Positions 36,092-44,321 of a stretch of DNA of 64,000 nucleotides are shown here, piece by piece. The number at the start of each line of letters is the position of its first letter. Position 1 is the stretch's first letter. The position numbers and the translations under genes are program-made. The notes below the pieces were generated by a model. The model was not told where the DNA came from. It worked only from the letters and a program-made list of their open reading frames with translations, and made no database searches. Source of the stretch: Rhodoblastus acidophilus (GTDB taxonomy: Bacteria > Pseudomonadota > Alphaproteobacteria > Rhizobiales > Beijerinckiaceae); assembly GCF_009720655.1 (NCBI RefSeq), contig NZ_WNKS01000003.1, positions 186,001 through 250,000 of the forward strand, read 5' to 3'.

Positions 36092-36212
36092 TGGCTCTTG
36101 CGAGCGGCGAGCCCCGCGTCCTTGCGGCCAACAGCAAGCCAAAACCGCCAATTTGTAAAAAGTGAAAACGATTTTCCCGCGCTTGACAAACGCGCGAAAT
36201 TTGTTCCCGTTA

Positions 36213-36228
36213 TGTTCCACGTGAAACC
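36213..36228. promoter_or_regulatory. parS-like ParB binding site
   Basis: The sequence TGTTCCACGTGAAACC differs from the consensus TGTTTCACGTGAAACA at two positions and from the alphaproteobacterial variant TGTTCCACGTGAAACA at one. The core GTTCCACGTGAAAC is a near-perfect palindrome. ParB loads at parS to organise and segregate the chromosome. No parAB genes are present in the window. Confidence 0.6.
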
Positions 36229-36543
36229 TTTTCTCGCAAGCCGCTGAAATTCTACACTTTTATTTACTCCGCCCGAGGCAGGCCCGAGCGTCGCCCGCGC
36301 AACAACCTCGGAGTTGCACATACGAAAATAAACGGTTTTTGCGCGGTTTTTTGCACAAAATGCATGAAAACGCGCGATTTGTGATCACATTTCGCGAATC
36401 GTTTTCAACCCAAGATTGAAATTTCGCAAATTCGCAGCCTCACCGCCAGGGTCAACCGTGCCAAAAAGGCGCCAAGTCCATGGCCCGCCCCGCTTCCCTC
36501 CCCCGCCCGTCCGCGCTAAAAGCGCGCTCCCGACGGAGCACCC

Positions 36544-37953
36544 ATGGCCAATCCCGCATTCGACATCGATCCCATCCACGTCATTGGCGGCGGTCTCGCC
36601 GGGGCCGAAGCCGCGTGGCAGATCGCCCGCGCCGGCGTGCCGGTGATCCTGCATGAAATGCGCCCGACCCGCCCGACCGACGCCCACAAGACGGATTCGC
36701 TCGCCGAACTGGTCTGCTCCAACTCGTTCCGCTCCGACGAGGCCTCCACCAATGCGGTCGGCGTGCTGCACCGGGAAATGCGGGCGATGAACTCGCTGAT
36801 CATGGGCTGCGCCGACGCCCATCAGGTGCCCGCCGGCGGCGCCCTGGCCGTCGACCGCGACGGGTTCGCCGCCGCCGTCACCCATGCGCTGGAAAGCGAC
36901 CGCACCATCTGGGTGCGCCGCGAGGAAATTGACGAGCTGCCCTCGGAAAAGTGGGACAATGTCATCATCGCCACGGGGCCGCTGACCTCGCCCACCCTCG
37001 CCGAAGCCATCAAACAAAAAACCGGCGAGCAGGAGCTGGCCTTTTTCGACGCCATCGCCCCCATCGTCCATAAAGATTCGATCGACATGGACAAGGCGTG
37101 GTTCCAGTCGCGCTATGACAAGACGGGACCGGGCGGCACGGGCGCCGACTACATCAATTGCCCGCTCGACCGCGAGCAATACGAGGCGTTCATCGACGCC
37201 CTGCTGGAAGGCGAAAAGGTCGCGTTCAAGGAGTGGGAAAAAACGCCCTATTTCGATGCCTGCCTGCCCATCGAGGTGATGGCGGAGCGCGGCCGCGAGA
37301 CCCTTCGCCACGGTCCCCTCAAACCCGTCGGACTCACCAATCCGCACAATCCCACGCAAAAGCCTTGCGCGATCATCCAGTTGCGCCAGGACAACGCGCT
37401 GGGCACGCTCTACAACATGGTGGGTTTTCAAACCAAGCTCACCTATGGCGCGCAACAAAAGATTTTCCGCACCATTCCCGGGCTGGAAAACGCCGAGTTT
37501 GCGCGTCTGGGCGGTCTGCACCGCAACACGTTTTTGAACTCCCCGCGCGTGCTCGACGCGCGCCTGCGGCTGAAGGCCGATCCGCGCCTGCGGTTCGCGG
37601 GCCAGATCACAGGGTGCGAAGGCTATGTCGAGAGCGCGGCGGTGGGGCTGATCGCGGGACGCATGGCCGCCGCCGAGCGCCTGGGCTTGATCCTGCAGCC
37701 GCCGCCGCCGACCACGGCGATCGGGGCGCTGCTCAACCACATCACCGGCGGCCATATCGACACGATCGACAACGGCCCGCAAAGCTTTCAGCCGATGAAC
37801 GTCAATTTCGGCCTGTTCCCCCCGCTCGCCGAGACGCCGAAAGCGCCCGACGGCAAGAAACTTCGCGGCCCGGAAAAAGCGCTCGCGAGAAAACGCGCCC
37901 TGTCCGCCCGCGCCGAGGCCGATCTGAAGGCGTGGCTGACGACTGCGGCTTAA
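36544..37953 (+). CDS. trmFO: tRNA (uracil-54-C5)-methyltransferase, folate/FAD-dependent
   Basis: 469 residues. N-terminal FAD-binding '[20 protein letters not shown]', then '[30 protein letters not shown]' with the catalytic Cys, and C-terminal '[20 protein letters not shown]' and '[10 protein letters not shown]' are signatures of TrmFO (formerly gid). It methylates U54 in the T-loop of tRNAs using methylenetetrahydrofolate and FADH2. This form replaces SAM-dependent TrmA in alphaproteobacteria and Gram-positives. Confidence 0.97.
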   Translation: MANPAFDIDPIHVIGGGLAGAEAAWQIARAGVPVILHEMRPTRPTDAHKTDSLAELVCSNSFRSDEASTNAVGVLHREMRAMNSLIMGCADAHQVPAGGALAVDRDGFAAAVTHALESDRTIWVRREEIDELPSEKWDNVIIATGPLTSPTLAEAIKQKTGEQELAFFDAIAPIVHKDSIDMDKAWFQSRYDKTGPGGTGADYINCPLDREQYEAFIDALLEGEKVAFKEWEKTPYFDACLPIEVMAERGRETLRHGPLKPVGLTNPHNPTQKPCAIIQLRQDNALGTLYNMVGFQTKLTYGAQQKIFRTIPGLENAEFARLGGLHRNTFLNSPRVLDARLRLKADPRLRFAGQITGCEGYVESAAVGLIAGRMAAAERLGLILQPPPPTTAIGALLNHITGGHIDTIDNGPQSFQPMNVNFGLFPPLAETPKAPDGKKLRGPEKALARKRALSARAEADLKAWLTTAA

Positions 37954-38054
37954 ACGCAGTCATCACGCCTTCATGCGCCTGGCCTAAAGAAACCAACCGA
38001 AATACCTGCAGCAAATCCGGCGCCGGATAAGCGCCACGATACTCTGGCGCGGCG

Positions 38055-38159
38055 CCTCCCTTCTCCCCATCGCCCGTCTTCAGACGGGCGTTCTGACGAA
38101 CGCCCTGCGGCGGGAGAAGGTGTCGAGCGCAAGCGCGACGGATGAGGGGTTCGTCCCTT
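38055..38159. repeat. REP-like palindrome, long form with inner double hairpin
   Basis: The outer stem CTTCTCCC...GGGAGAAG encloses two abutting hairpins, CCCGTCT-TC-AGACGGG and GCGTTC-TGAC-GAACGC. It is followed by the second hairpin region 'GAGCGCAAGCGCGACGGATGAGGGG'. It is almost identical to the copies at 52.4 and 62.0 kb. Confidence 0.85.
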
Positions 38160-38175
38160 GTGTTGCGGACGATTC

Positions 38176-38300
38176 ATACGGTTTCCGCAAGATCGCTTCG
38201 CGATCCGCGAAAACGAAATCGCGCGGAAATCTTCCAGGCGAAGGGCGAATTTCCGCGCGAGTGGAATACGATTTCCGAACTGATCGTTCGGAAATCGTAT
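38176..38300. mobile_element. MITE-like element with terminal inverted repeats
   Basis: The ends are ATACGGTTTCCG (38176-38187) and CGGAAATCGTAT (38289-38300), inverted repeats matching at 11 of 12 positions. Inside are hairpin GATCGC-TTC-GCGATC, a 12-bp stem TCGCGCGGAAAT/ATTTCCGCGCGA, and a terminal 15-bp stem ATACGATTTCCGAAC/GTTCGGAAATCGTAT. Direct repeats ATTCAT lie at 38172-38177 and 38302-38307. The paralogous region after the 52.4-kb repeat lacks this block. No coding capacity. Confidence 0.65.
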
Positions 38301-38349
38301 CATTCATTTCGCCGCGTCGCCTAAGCGTGATGAAGTCAGGAGGATGACC

Positions 38350-38589
38350 ATGAGCGACGTCCAGGACTATCCCGAACTCGACACGCTGCAGACCGCCTAC
38401 AAGGCGGCGCTGGAGCAGTGGATCTCCGCCATTCGGACGGAAGAGGCGCTGGTCTGCGTCAATCACACCCTCGCCGAAGTCGACCGCTGGGAGCAGGCGC
38501 ATTTCGACGAGGAGGACGCGCGCGAAAGGGCCAAGGAAGCCAAGCAGGACTACGAGAACGCGCTGCGCGAAAAATTCTTCGATTTCTAA
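38350..38589 (+). CDS. Small conserved helical protein
   Basis: 79 residues from the second of two close ATGs. The exact AGGAGG (38338-38343) abuts the first ATG but is six bases from this one, which decides the start. The sequence (MSDVQDYPELDTLQTAYKAA, then 'EVDRWEQAHFDEEDARERAKEAKQDYENALREKFF') is highly charged and alpha-helical, possibly coiled coil. I know similar small proteins from related alphaproteobacteria but no function. Convergent with the squalene synthase-like gene. Confidence 0.75.
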   Translation: MSDVQDYPELDTLQTAYKAALEQWISAIRTEEALVCVNHTLAEVDRWEQAHFDEEDARERAKEAKQDYENALREKFFDF

Positions 38590-38597
38590 ATTCAACT

Positions 38598-39407
38598 CTA
38601 AACTTTTGCGCGCAGCAGCGCCCATTGCCGGCGCCATTGCGGGATTTCCGGCAGCGGGTGCAGGGGATCGCCGGCTTCGTCCATCTGGGCGAGGTAGAGT
38701 TTCGGCAGCGCCAGCGGCCGATAGGCCGGGCGCTCCTGAGCCGGCGTCCGCTCCAGCGCCGCGCGGGTCTGCGCCAGATTTTCGCGGGCGTGGGCGCGCA
38801 ACGCCTCCAGCGCGGCGCGCAAGGCCGGCGCGTTCTGCATGGCCCTGACCCCATGGCGCGCCGCGATGTCGGCGGGAACGAGCGATTTATGCTCCGCCGC
38901 CAGCCAAGGCAGCGCGCGCAACAGGCCGGTGAGGGCGTAGGCGCGGCCTGCGGGCGCGGCGGCGAGTCCCGTGGCGGATGGATCGACAATCTGGCCGGCG
39001 AGGCGGAACAGGGCGCCGCATGTGAGATCGCAATAGTGATCGAAGGCGTCGAGGTCAGGATGCGGCTCATTGTAAAGATCGAACAGCCGCGCCTCCAGCA
39101 ACTCCAGCAGCGGCTCGCGGTGCAGGCGGCAGGCGTCGAGTGTGGCGAGAAGGGCGTCGGCGACGGGATTGCGGACGTCGCCCGCCGAGCCCCCGCCGAG
39201 GAGATCGGTCCAGAACTGCAGGCGCATTTCGCCGAGCAGCGGCTGCGTCACCTGCGCGGCGATGCGCGACACCTCCAGATTGAAGGCGTAGAGCGCGTGC
39301 AGATGCGGGCGCTTGTCGGCGGGCGCGAACATGCAGGCGAGCCAACGGTCCTTGTCGCCCTCGCGCAAGACGGCTTCGCAATGGGCGTAGCAGTCGGGGA
39401 AGCTCAT
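38598..39407 (-). CDS. Squalene/phytoene synthase-like protein (NDUFAF6-type)
   Basis: 269 residues with the isoprenoid synthase fold ('LHALYAFNLEVSRIAAQVTQPLLGEMRLQFWTDLL', 'FDHYCDLTCGALFRLAGQI', 'LTGLLRALPWLAA'). The two Asp-rich substrate motifs of true squalene/phytoene synthases (DxxxD) are not preserved: the first helix reads NLEVS and the second HYCDLTCGA. This variant is the alphaproteobacterial relative of the mitochondrial complex I assembly factor NDUFAF6. A non-terpenoid role is more likely. Encoded downstream of secDF and the Mth938 gene. Confidence 0.75.
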   Translation of the reverse strand: MSFPDCYAHCEAVLREGDKDRWLACMFAPADKRPHLHALYAFNLEVSRIAAQVTQPLLGEMRLQFWTDLLGGGSAGDVRNPVADALLATLDACRLHREPLLELLEARLFDLYNEPHPDLDAFDHYCDLTCGALFRLAGQIVDPSATGLAAAPAGRAYALTGLLRALPWLAAEHKSLVPADIAARHGVRAMQNAPALRAALEALRAHARENLAQTRAALERTPAQERPAYRPLALPKLYLAQMDEAGDPLHPLPEIPQWRRQWALLRAKV

Positions 39408-39487
39408 GCGAAAAACCCCTCATCCAAAAGTGCACGCTCGTCGTTGCGGAAGACATGAAGCGCCGCAGCATCGCAGAATGGGCTCGG

Positions 39488-39581
39488 CCTTCTCCCCTTG
39501 CGGGAGAAGGTGGCTCGCGCCAAAGGGCGTCGAAAGACGCCCGTCTTTCGACGGGCTTTGGCGCGAGACGGATGAGGGGGC
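39488..39581. repeat. REP-like palindrome, variant with insert in second hairpin
   Basis: The first hairpin is plain: CTTCTCCC-CTTG-CGGGAGAAG. The second, CTCGCGCCAAAG...CTTTGGCGCGAG, encloses two small hairpins, GGGCGTC-GAAA-GACGCCC and CCGTC-TTTC-GACGG. The inner module therefore sits in a different loop from that in the 38.1-kb copy. Confidence 0.85.
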
Positions 39582-39611
39582 GACTTCCACGAATCTAGAC
39601 ATGCCAACTCC

Positions 39612-39760
39612 TCACCACGGCAACCCGCAACGCGCAAGTATGGTATTTTCCACAGCCTCGCGCGCATGCAAGATTTCGTGATTCCAGAACCGCAGTATCG
39701 TGAATCCCGGCGTCCCAGACAGGCGCCCCGCGGAATTTCCGCATACTCGAAACATATGCA
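39612..39760 (-). pseudogene. C-terminal remnant of a DUF559 endonuclease-like gene
   Basis: On the minus strand a frame ends 'PGFTILRFWNHEILHAREAV' and then ENTILARCGLPW and stop. This is the typical end of DUF559 (VSR/restriction-endonuclease-like) proteins, with the conserved 'R-F-W-N-x-E'. Just upstream a different frame gives 'GACLGRR', which would precede GFTIL in an intact gene, so a frameshift is likely. The N-terminal nuclease core is not found. Confidence 0.7.
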
Positions 39761-39837
39761 ATCAACAAGATCGGGCGGAAGGGGCGCTTGCCGCCGGACC
39801 GTCAACCCTCTGAGACGCCGTCCGCGCCGGCCTCGCT

Positions 39838-40227
39838 CTAAGCCACCGCGATCAACAGCGCGCCGACGCGGCGTTTTTCGCCGAGCAAAATGCTGTAGGT
39901 CTGCGCGGCATTGCCGGTGCTCATGGGATCGCAGCGCACCCCGGCGTCGAGCAGGCGCCGGCGCAAAGCCGCCGAAACCGGCTGCAGCGACGGTCCGCAG
40001 CCAAACAGCAGCAGGTCCACGTCGCCGCGCGGCAGGGCGAACAGCGGCGCCAGCACGGCTTCGTCCACGTCGGAAAAACGCGTCGCCGCGATGGCGCGCA
40101 CGCCATCGGGAAGCAGCAGCAGCGAGCCGACATGCGACACGCCGCCGAACGCGAAAGCGCCCTGCCCGATCGCCTCGATCCGATGGGCGCCGGGCAGAAA
40201 ACCGTCGTATTTCCGGCCTTCGCTCAA
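39838..40227 (-). CDS. Mth938/DUF498-domain protein (NDUFAF3-type)
   Basis: 129 residues. 'YDGFLPGAHRIEAIGQGAFAFGGVSHVGSLLLLPDG' and 'DLLLFGCGPSLQPVSAALRRRLLDAGVRCDPMSTGNAAQTYSILLGEKRRVGALLIAV' are the Mth938 fold. The mitochondrial relative NDUFAF3 helps assemble complex I. Its start overlaps the secF stop by four bases, so it is translated with the Sec accessory proteins. Its molecular role in bacteria is not established. Confidence 0.85.
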   Translation of the reverse strand: MSEGRKYDGFLPGAHRIEAIGQGAFAFGGVSHVGSLLLLPDGVRAIAATRFSDVDEAVLAPLFALPRGDVDLLLFGCGPSLQPVSAALRRRLLDAGVRCDPMSTGNAAQTYSILLGEKRRVGALLIAVA

Positions 40228-41177
40228 AGCTTCCCGCTCGACAGAGGCTTGGCGCCGGCCGTCGTCTCATCCCGCGCGCTGCGCTCGTTGCGCAGGCCGA
40301 GATAGATCAGCGTCGGCGAGCAGATGAAGATCGACGAATAGGTGGCGACAAAAATGCCCCACATCATCGCGAGCGAGAACGAGCGGATCACGTTGCCGCC
40401 GAACACCACCAGCGACAGCAACGCCAGAAACACCGTGGTCGCGGTCATCAAGGTGCGCGGCAAAACCGCGTTGACCGACATGTCGATCAGCTGGTCCGTC
40501 GGCATCCTCTTGTATTTGCGCATCATTTCGCGGATGCGGTCCAGCACCACCACGGTTTCGTTGAGCGAATAGCCGACAATGGTCAGAATCGCCGCAATGG
40601 ACGTGGTGTTGAACTCAAGCTGGGTGATCGAGAAGAAACCGACGGTGAGCAACAGGTCGTGCATGGTGGCGATGATCGCGCCGATGGCGAACTGCCATTC
40701 AAACCGGAACCACAGATAGGCGAGCACGGCGAAGATCGAGATGACCACGCCGAGCGTGCCCTGCTGCACCAGTTCGCCGGAGACGCGCGGCCCCACCGTC
40801 TCGACGCGACGGAACTCGTAGGCGTCGCCGAGCGCCTTCCTGACCTTCTCGACCGCCACCTGCTGGGCGGCGTCGCCCCCGGGCTGCATGCCGAAGCGGA
40901 TCGAGGCGTCGGCGGGCGTGCCAAAACCCTGCACTTCGAGGTCGCCGAGGTTCAGGTGCTCGGAGAGATCGCGAATGTAGGACAGGTCGGCCTTGCCCGA
41001 CTTCGCCTGGACTTCCAGCAGCGTGCCGCCGGAAAAGTCGATGCCGAAATTCATCCCGACGAACAGGAACAGCAGCACCGACACGATGGAGAGCACGGCC
41101 GAGAACGGATAGGACACGCGCCGGAAGCGCATGAACGGGAATTTGGTGTTTTCGGGCGCAAGCCGCAGCAGTTTCAT
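40224..41177 (-). CDS. secF: Protein translocase subunit SecF
   Basis: 317 residues, six membrane helices. 'GIDFSGGTLLEVQ' after helix 1 is the SecF signature, and the C-terminal helices carry 'HDLLLTVGFFSI', 'IAAILTIVGYSLNETVVVLDRIRE' and 'PRTLMTATTVFLALLSLVVFGG'. With SecD and YajC it uses the proton motive force to pull proteins through SecYEG on the periplasmic side. It starts 12 bases after the secD stop. Confidence 0.97.
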   Translation of the reverse strand: MKLLRLAPENTKFPFMRFRRVSYPFSAVLSIVSVLLFLFVGMNFGIDFSGGTLLEVQAKSGKADLSYIRDLSEHLNLGDLEVQGFGTPADASIRFGMQPGGDAAQQVAVEKVRKALGDAYEFRRVETVGPRVSGELVQQGTLGVVISIFAVLAYLWFRFEWQFAIGAIIATMHDLLLTVGFFSITQLEFNTTSIAAILTIVGYSLNETVVVLDRIREMMRKYKRMPTDQLIDMSVNAVLPRTLMTATTVFLALLSLVVFGGNVIRSFSLAMMWGIFVATYSSIFICSPTLIYLGLRNERSARDETTAGAKPLSSGKL

Positions 41178-41189
41178 CTTCGGAACCCG

Positions 41190-42767
41190 TTAAATCGGCA
41201 GCTTGGTCGGACGGCGGTACTTGTACCACAGCGCGATCATCATGCGCGTCATGGTCACGGCGGTGACGATGGTCGTCAAAATGCCGAGCGCCAGCGAGAC
41301 GGCGAATCCGCGCACCGGACCGGAGCCGAGGAAGTAGAGGATCGCCGCGACCACGAACATGGTGACGTTGGAATCGACAATGGTTGCGAAGGCGCGATTA
41401 AAACCGGCGTCGAGCGCCGAAATGATCGAGCGGCCCGCATGCGATTCCTCGCGGATGCGTTCGTAGATCAGCACGTTGGAATCCACCGCCATGCCGATCG
41501 TCAGCACGATGCCGGCGATGCCGGGCAGCGTGAGCGTCGCCCGCAGCAGCACCAGCATGGCGAAGATCATGGAAATATGGATCAGCAGGGCGAGATTGGC
41601 GAACACGCCGAACGTGCCATAGGTGATCAGCATATAGGTGACGACCAGCCCGGCGGCCCAATAGGCGGCGCGCTTGCCGGCGTCGATCGAATCCTGGCCC
41701 AGACCCGGACCAACGGTGCGCTCTTCGACAATGGTGAGCTTGGCCGGCAGCGCGCCGGCGCGCAGCAGGATCGAAAGATTGTTGGCCTGTTCGACGGTGA
41801 ACCGGCCGGAAATCTGGCCGGAGCCGCCGGTGATCGGCCCCAGGATGCGGGGCGCGGAAATCACCTTGTTGTCGAGCACGATGGCGAAGGGGCGCCCGAC
41901 ATTGGCGGAGGTCACCTGGCCAAACTTCTGGCCGCCCCGGATGTTGAAGCGAAAATTGACGACGGGCTCATTGGTGCGCGAGTCAAACCCGGGCTGGGCG
42001 TCGGTGAGGTCCTCGCCCTCCACCATCACCTGCTTTTCCACCGGCAGTTTGCCCGGCTGATCCGTCTGGTCGAGCTGTTCGACATCGCCGGGAGGGGCGC
42101 CGGGCTCGCCGACAAGGCGGAATTCCAGCTTGGCGGTGGTGCCGACGATTTCCTTGAGGCGGTTGGTGTCCTGCAAGCCCGGCACTTCGACCAGCACGCG
42201 GTCGGCGCCCTGGCGCTGGATGTTCGGCTCGGTGGTGCCCAAACCGTTGACGCGGCGGTTCAGCACCTCGATGGTCTGCTCCACCGCGCGCTTCACCTTG
42301 TTATCGATGGCGGCGTCGGTGATGGTCAGCCGCACCAGCCCGTCGTCATTGCTGACGTCCAGCCCCGAGCCCGGCGCATTGGCGGCGAGCGGCACGAGCT
42401 GCGACAGTTTTGTCTGGATGCGGGCGAAATCCTTGGGGTCGGCGAGACGAACCTGCACGCCGCGCGCGGTGACGCCGACGCCGCCGGACACCCCGACCTT
42501 TTCTTCGCGCAGCAACCGGCGCAGGTCGTCGCGCAGGTTCTGCGTCATGGTTTTCACGACATCGGCGCGATCCACCTCATAGAGGAGATGCGCGCCGCCC
42601 TGCAGGTCGAGGCCGAGCACGATGCTTTGCGGCTGCAACCACGACGGCAGGACCGCGGCGAGTTTCGCCCGGTTTTCCGGCCCGATCATGCTGGGAACGC
42701 AGATCGCAATGGCGATCAGCGTCGCGGCGAGGGTGAGGATGGTTTTCCAGAGGGGGAACCGCAGCAT
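41190..42767 (-). CDS. secD: Protein translocase subunit SecD
   Basis: 525 residues. Helix 1 (8-28) is followed by 'LGLDLQGGAHLLYEVD', a large periplasmic P1 domain (about 45-330), then five helices with 'GLGQDSIDAGKRAAYWAAGLVVTYM', 'LTLPGIAGIVLTIGMAVDSNVLIYERIREE' and 'SNVTMFVVAAILYFLG'. Partner of SecF. The first part of the yajC-secD-secF-Mth938 operon order common in alphaproteobacteria. Confidence 0.97.
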   Translation of the reverse strand: MLRFPLWKTILTLAATLIAIAICVPSMIGPENRAKLAAVLPSWLQPQSIVLGLDLQGGAHLLYEVDRADVVKTMTQNLRDDLRRLLREEKVGVSGGVGVTARGVQVRLADPKDFARIQTKLSQLVPLAANAPGSGLDVSNDDGLVRLTITDAAIDNKVKRAVEQTIEVLNRRVNGLGTTEPNIQRQGADRVLVEVPGLQDTNRLKEIVGTTAKLEFRLVGEPGAPPGDVEQLDQTDQPGKLPVEKQVMVEGEDLTDAQPGFDSRTNEPVVNFRFNIRGGQKFGQVTSANVGRPFAIVLDNKVISAPRILGPITGGSGQISGRFTVEQANNLSILLRAGALPAKLTIVEERTVGPGLGQDSIDAGKRAAYWAAGLVVTYMLITYGTFGVFANLALLIHISMIFAMLVLLRATLTLPGIAGIVLTIGMAVDSNVLIYERIREESHAGRSIISALDAGFNRAFATIVDSNVTMFVVAAILYFLGSGPVRGFAVSLALGILTTIVTAVTMTRMMIALWYKYRRPTKLPI

Positions 42768-42782
42768 GATCGGCTAGAACTT

Positions 42783-43244
42783 TCAGGCTTGGTCCTTGGG
42801 CGCATCCTTGGCGGGCTCATCGTTGGCCGGCTCCACCTTGGGCGGCTCGGCCTTGGCGGGCCCCTTGCCCTTTTGCAGCTGCTTGGCGGGCAGCTCCTTC
42901 TTCGCGGGCTCGTCCTTCACCGGCTCGCCCTTGGAGCGCACTTCGGCGACGCCGGCGCGTAGCTGGCGAATGCGCACGTTCGGCGCGATTTCGATCTCGA
43001 TTTCCGAATCGTCGGCGACGCGCGACACGCGACCGATCAGGCCGCTGTTGGTGACGACGGTGTCGCCGCGGCGAATGTTCTTCACCATGGTCTCGTGTTC
43101 CTTGGCGCGCTTCTGCTGCGGCCTGAGGATGAGCACGTACATGATGAGCAGGATGATGCCGAACGGCGCCATCTGGACGAGAATGTCGGTCCCGCTCGCG
43201 GCGGCGCCGGCGGCCTGGGCATAGGCGGGCGTGACAAAGAACAT
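42783..43244 (-). CDS. yajC: Sec translocon accessory protein YajC
   Basis: 153 residues from MFFVTPAYAQAAGAAASGTD, the usual short periplasmic start. One membrane helix ('APFGIILLIMYVLILRPQQKRAKEHE') leads into the small cytoplasmic domain ('IRRGDTVVTNSGLIGRVSRV'). An unusually long Lys/Pro/Glu-rich tail (about 105-153, PAKxE/PKVEP repeats) extends it beyond the ~110 residues of E. coli YajC. Confidence 0.95.
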   Translation of the reverse strand: MFFVTPAYAQAAGAAASGTDILVQMAPFGIILLIMYVLILRPQQKRAKEHETMVKNIRRGDTVVTNSGLIGRVSRVADDSEIEIEIAPNVRIRQLRAGVAEVRSKGEPVKDEPAKKELPAKQLQKGKGPAKAEPPKVEPANDEPAKDAPKDQA

Positions 43245-43382
43245 GGAAAGCCTCTTCACCTTGGGATTTTCGGCGCGGACTATAACGCGCGGCAAAACGA
43301 AAGCAAGGTGATGCGGCGCCGCGACGGCAGTCATGTTCCCGTTGGTTCGAGACGCGCGCCGACGCGCCCTCACACATAGTAG

Positions 43383-43429
43383 CCCTCATGGTGAGGAGGA
43401 GGCGAAGCCTCCGTCTCGAACCACGAGGG
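43383..43429. repeat. CCTCATGGTGAGGAG-type hairpin repeat
   Basis: The outer arms CCCTCATGGT and ACCACGAGGG pair with one mismatch, and the inner arms GGAGGC-GAA-GCCTCC pair perfectly. This sequence type recurs in intergenic DNA of many Hyphomicrobiales. It lies between rpe and yajC and may act as a transcription or mRNA-processing barrier. Confidence 0.8.
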
Positions 43430-43453
43430 CGGTCCATGACTGTATCGGCGGTG

Positions 43454-44158
43454 TTACGCCGCCGACTTGACGCGCGCCGCCTCGGCCGCCGCGCGGATGG
43501 CGGCGATGTTGCGGCCATAGACTTCGGGGTTATCCACGGAACCGCCCTTGAACACGGCGGAGCCGGCGACCAGCGCGTCGGCGCCGGCGGCCACCACCAG
43601 CGGCGCGGTTTCCGGCGTAATGCCGCCGTCGATCTCGATATGGATGGGCCGCTCGCCGATCATGGCGCGGATTTGCCGCACCTTTTCGACCTGCGATTCG
43701 ATAAAGCTCTGGCCGCCGAAGCCGGGGTTGACCGTCATCACCAGCACGAGGTCGATGCGGTCGAGCACGAATTCAATCGCGCTCGCAGGGGTCGAGGGAT
43801 TGAGCGACACGCCGGCCTTCTTGCCGCAGGCGCGGATCAATTGCAGCGAGCGGTCGAGATGCGGTCCGGCCTCAGCGTGGACGGTGAGGAAATCGGCGCC
43901 CGCGTTACAAAACGCCTCGATGTAGGGATCGACCGGGGCGATCATCAGGTGGACGTCCATCACGCCCTTGATGTGCTTGCGAATCGCCGCGCAGGTGGCG
44001 GGCCCGAAGGTGATGTTGGGGACGAAATGACCGTCCATCACATCGACATGGACCCAGTCGCAGCCTTGCGCCTCGATGGCGCGGCATTCGGCGCCGAAAT
44101 TGGCGAAATCGGCGGAAAGGATGGAGGGCGCGATCTTGATGCTGCGATCGAAGGACAT
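43454..44158 (-). CDS. rpe: Ribulose-phosphate 3-epimerase
   Basis: 234 residues, TIM barrel. 'IAPSILSADFANFGAECRAI', 'WVHVDVMDGHFVPNITFGP', 'VMTVNPGFGGQSFI' and 'IEIDGGITPETA' contain the metal-binding His/Asp set and the phosphate-binding glycines. It interconverts ribulose-5-phosphate and xylulose-5-phosphate, linking transketolase products back to phosphoribulokinase. It is the last Calvin-cycle gene of the minus-strand array (cbbE role). Confidence 0.97.
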   Translation of the reverse strand: MSFDRSIKIAPSILSADFANFGAECRAIEAQGCDWVHVDVMDGHFVPNITFGPATCAAIRKHIKGVMDVHLMIAPVDPYIEAFCNAGADFLTVHAEAGPHLDRSLQLIRACGKKAGVSLNPSTPASAIEFVLDRIDLVLVMTVNPGFGGQSFIESQVEKVRQIRAMIGERPIHIEIDGGITPETAPLVVAAGADALVAGSAVFKGGSVDNPEVYGRNIAAIRAAAEAARVKSAA

Positions 44159-44183
44159 GGGCGACTCTCTCTGACCTTCCCTC

Positions 44184-44270
44184 CGTCATTGCGAGGAGCC
44201 GAAGGCGACGAAGCAATCCAGCTTGCGTGCAAGACGCAGCGTGGATTGCTTCGCTGCGCTCGCAATGACG
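44184..44270. repeat. CGTCATTGCGAG hairpin repeat (full)
   Basis: Arms CGTCATTGCGAG (44184-44195) and CTCGCAATGACG (44259-44270) frame a second pair, GAAGCAATCCA and TGGATTGCTTC. It forms a long hairpin between cbbM and rpe, where it could stabilise the upstream cbbM message or terminate it partially. A half copy is at 36.06 kb. Confidence 0.85.
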
Positions 44271-44321
44271 GTTGAAGAGCTGGCGGCCAACCGGAACCCG
44301 CGTTCCGGTTGGCCCTTTTCA

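Larger units (their letters stand above)
35909..36543. other. 635-bp intergenic region with repeats and a parS-like site
   Basis: No gene is seen. It contains three tandem CATGCCGTT-type units (35971-35996) and a half copy of the 'CGTCATTGCGAGCGAAGC' repeat (36063-36091). It also has the parS-like palindrome, an exact 10-bp palindrome TGTGATCACA at 36380-36389, and an AT-rich stretch ahead of trmFO. This is more regulatory or structural signal than usual for such a gap. Confidence 0.6.
37954..38349. other. 396-bp intergenic region filled with repeats
   Basis: Holds a long-form REP-like palindrome and, directly after it, a ~125-bp MITE-like element. No coding sequence is supported. The last 15 bases contain the ribosome-binding site of the next gene. 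Confidence 0.6.

Noticed and set aside
36380-36389. TGTGATCACA as a CRP/FNR site
   Set aside because: The half-sites TGTGA and TCACA need a six-base spacer for CRP; here they abut, so it is only a palindrome.
39666-42962. A 1098-codon open frame antisense to secF and secD
   Set aside because: The opposite strand encodes clear secD, secF and Mth938 proteins. The long frame is an effect of high GC at third codon positions and has no recognisable domain.
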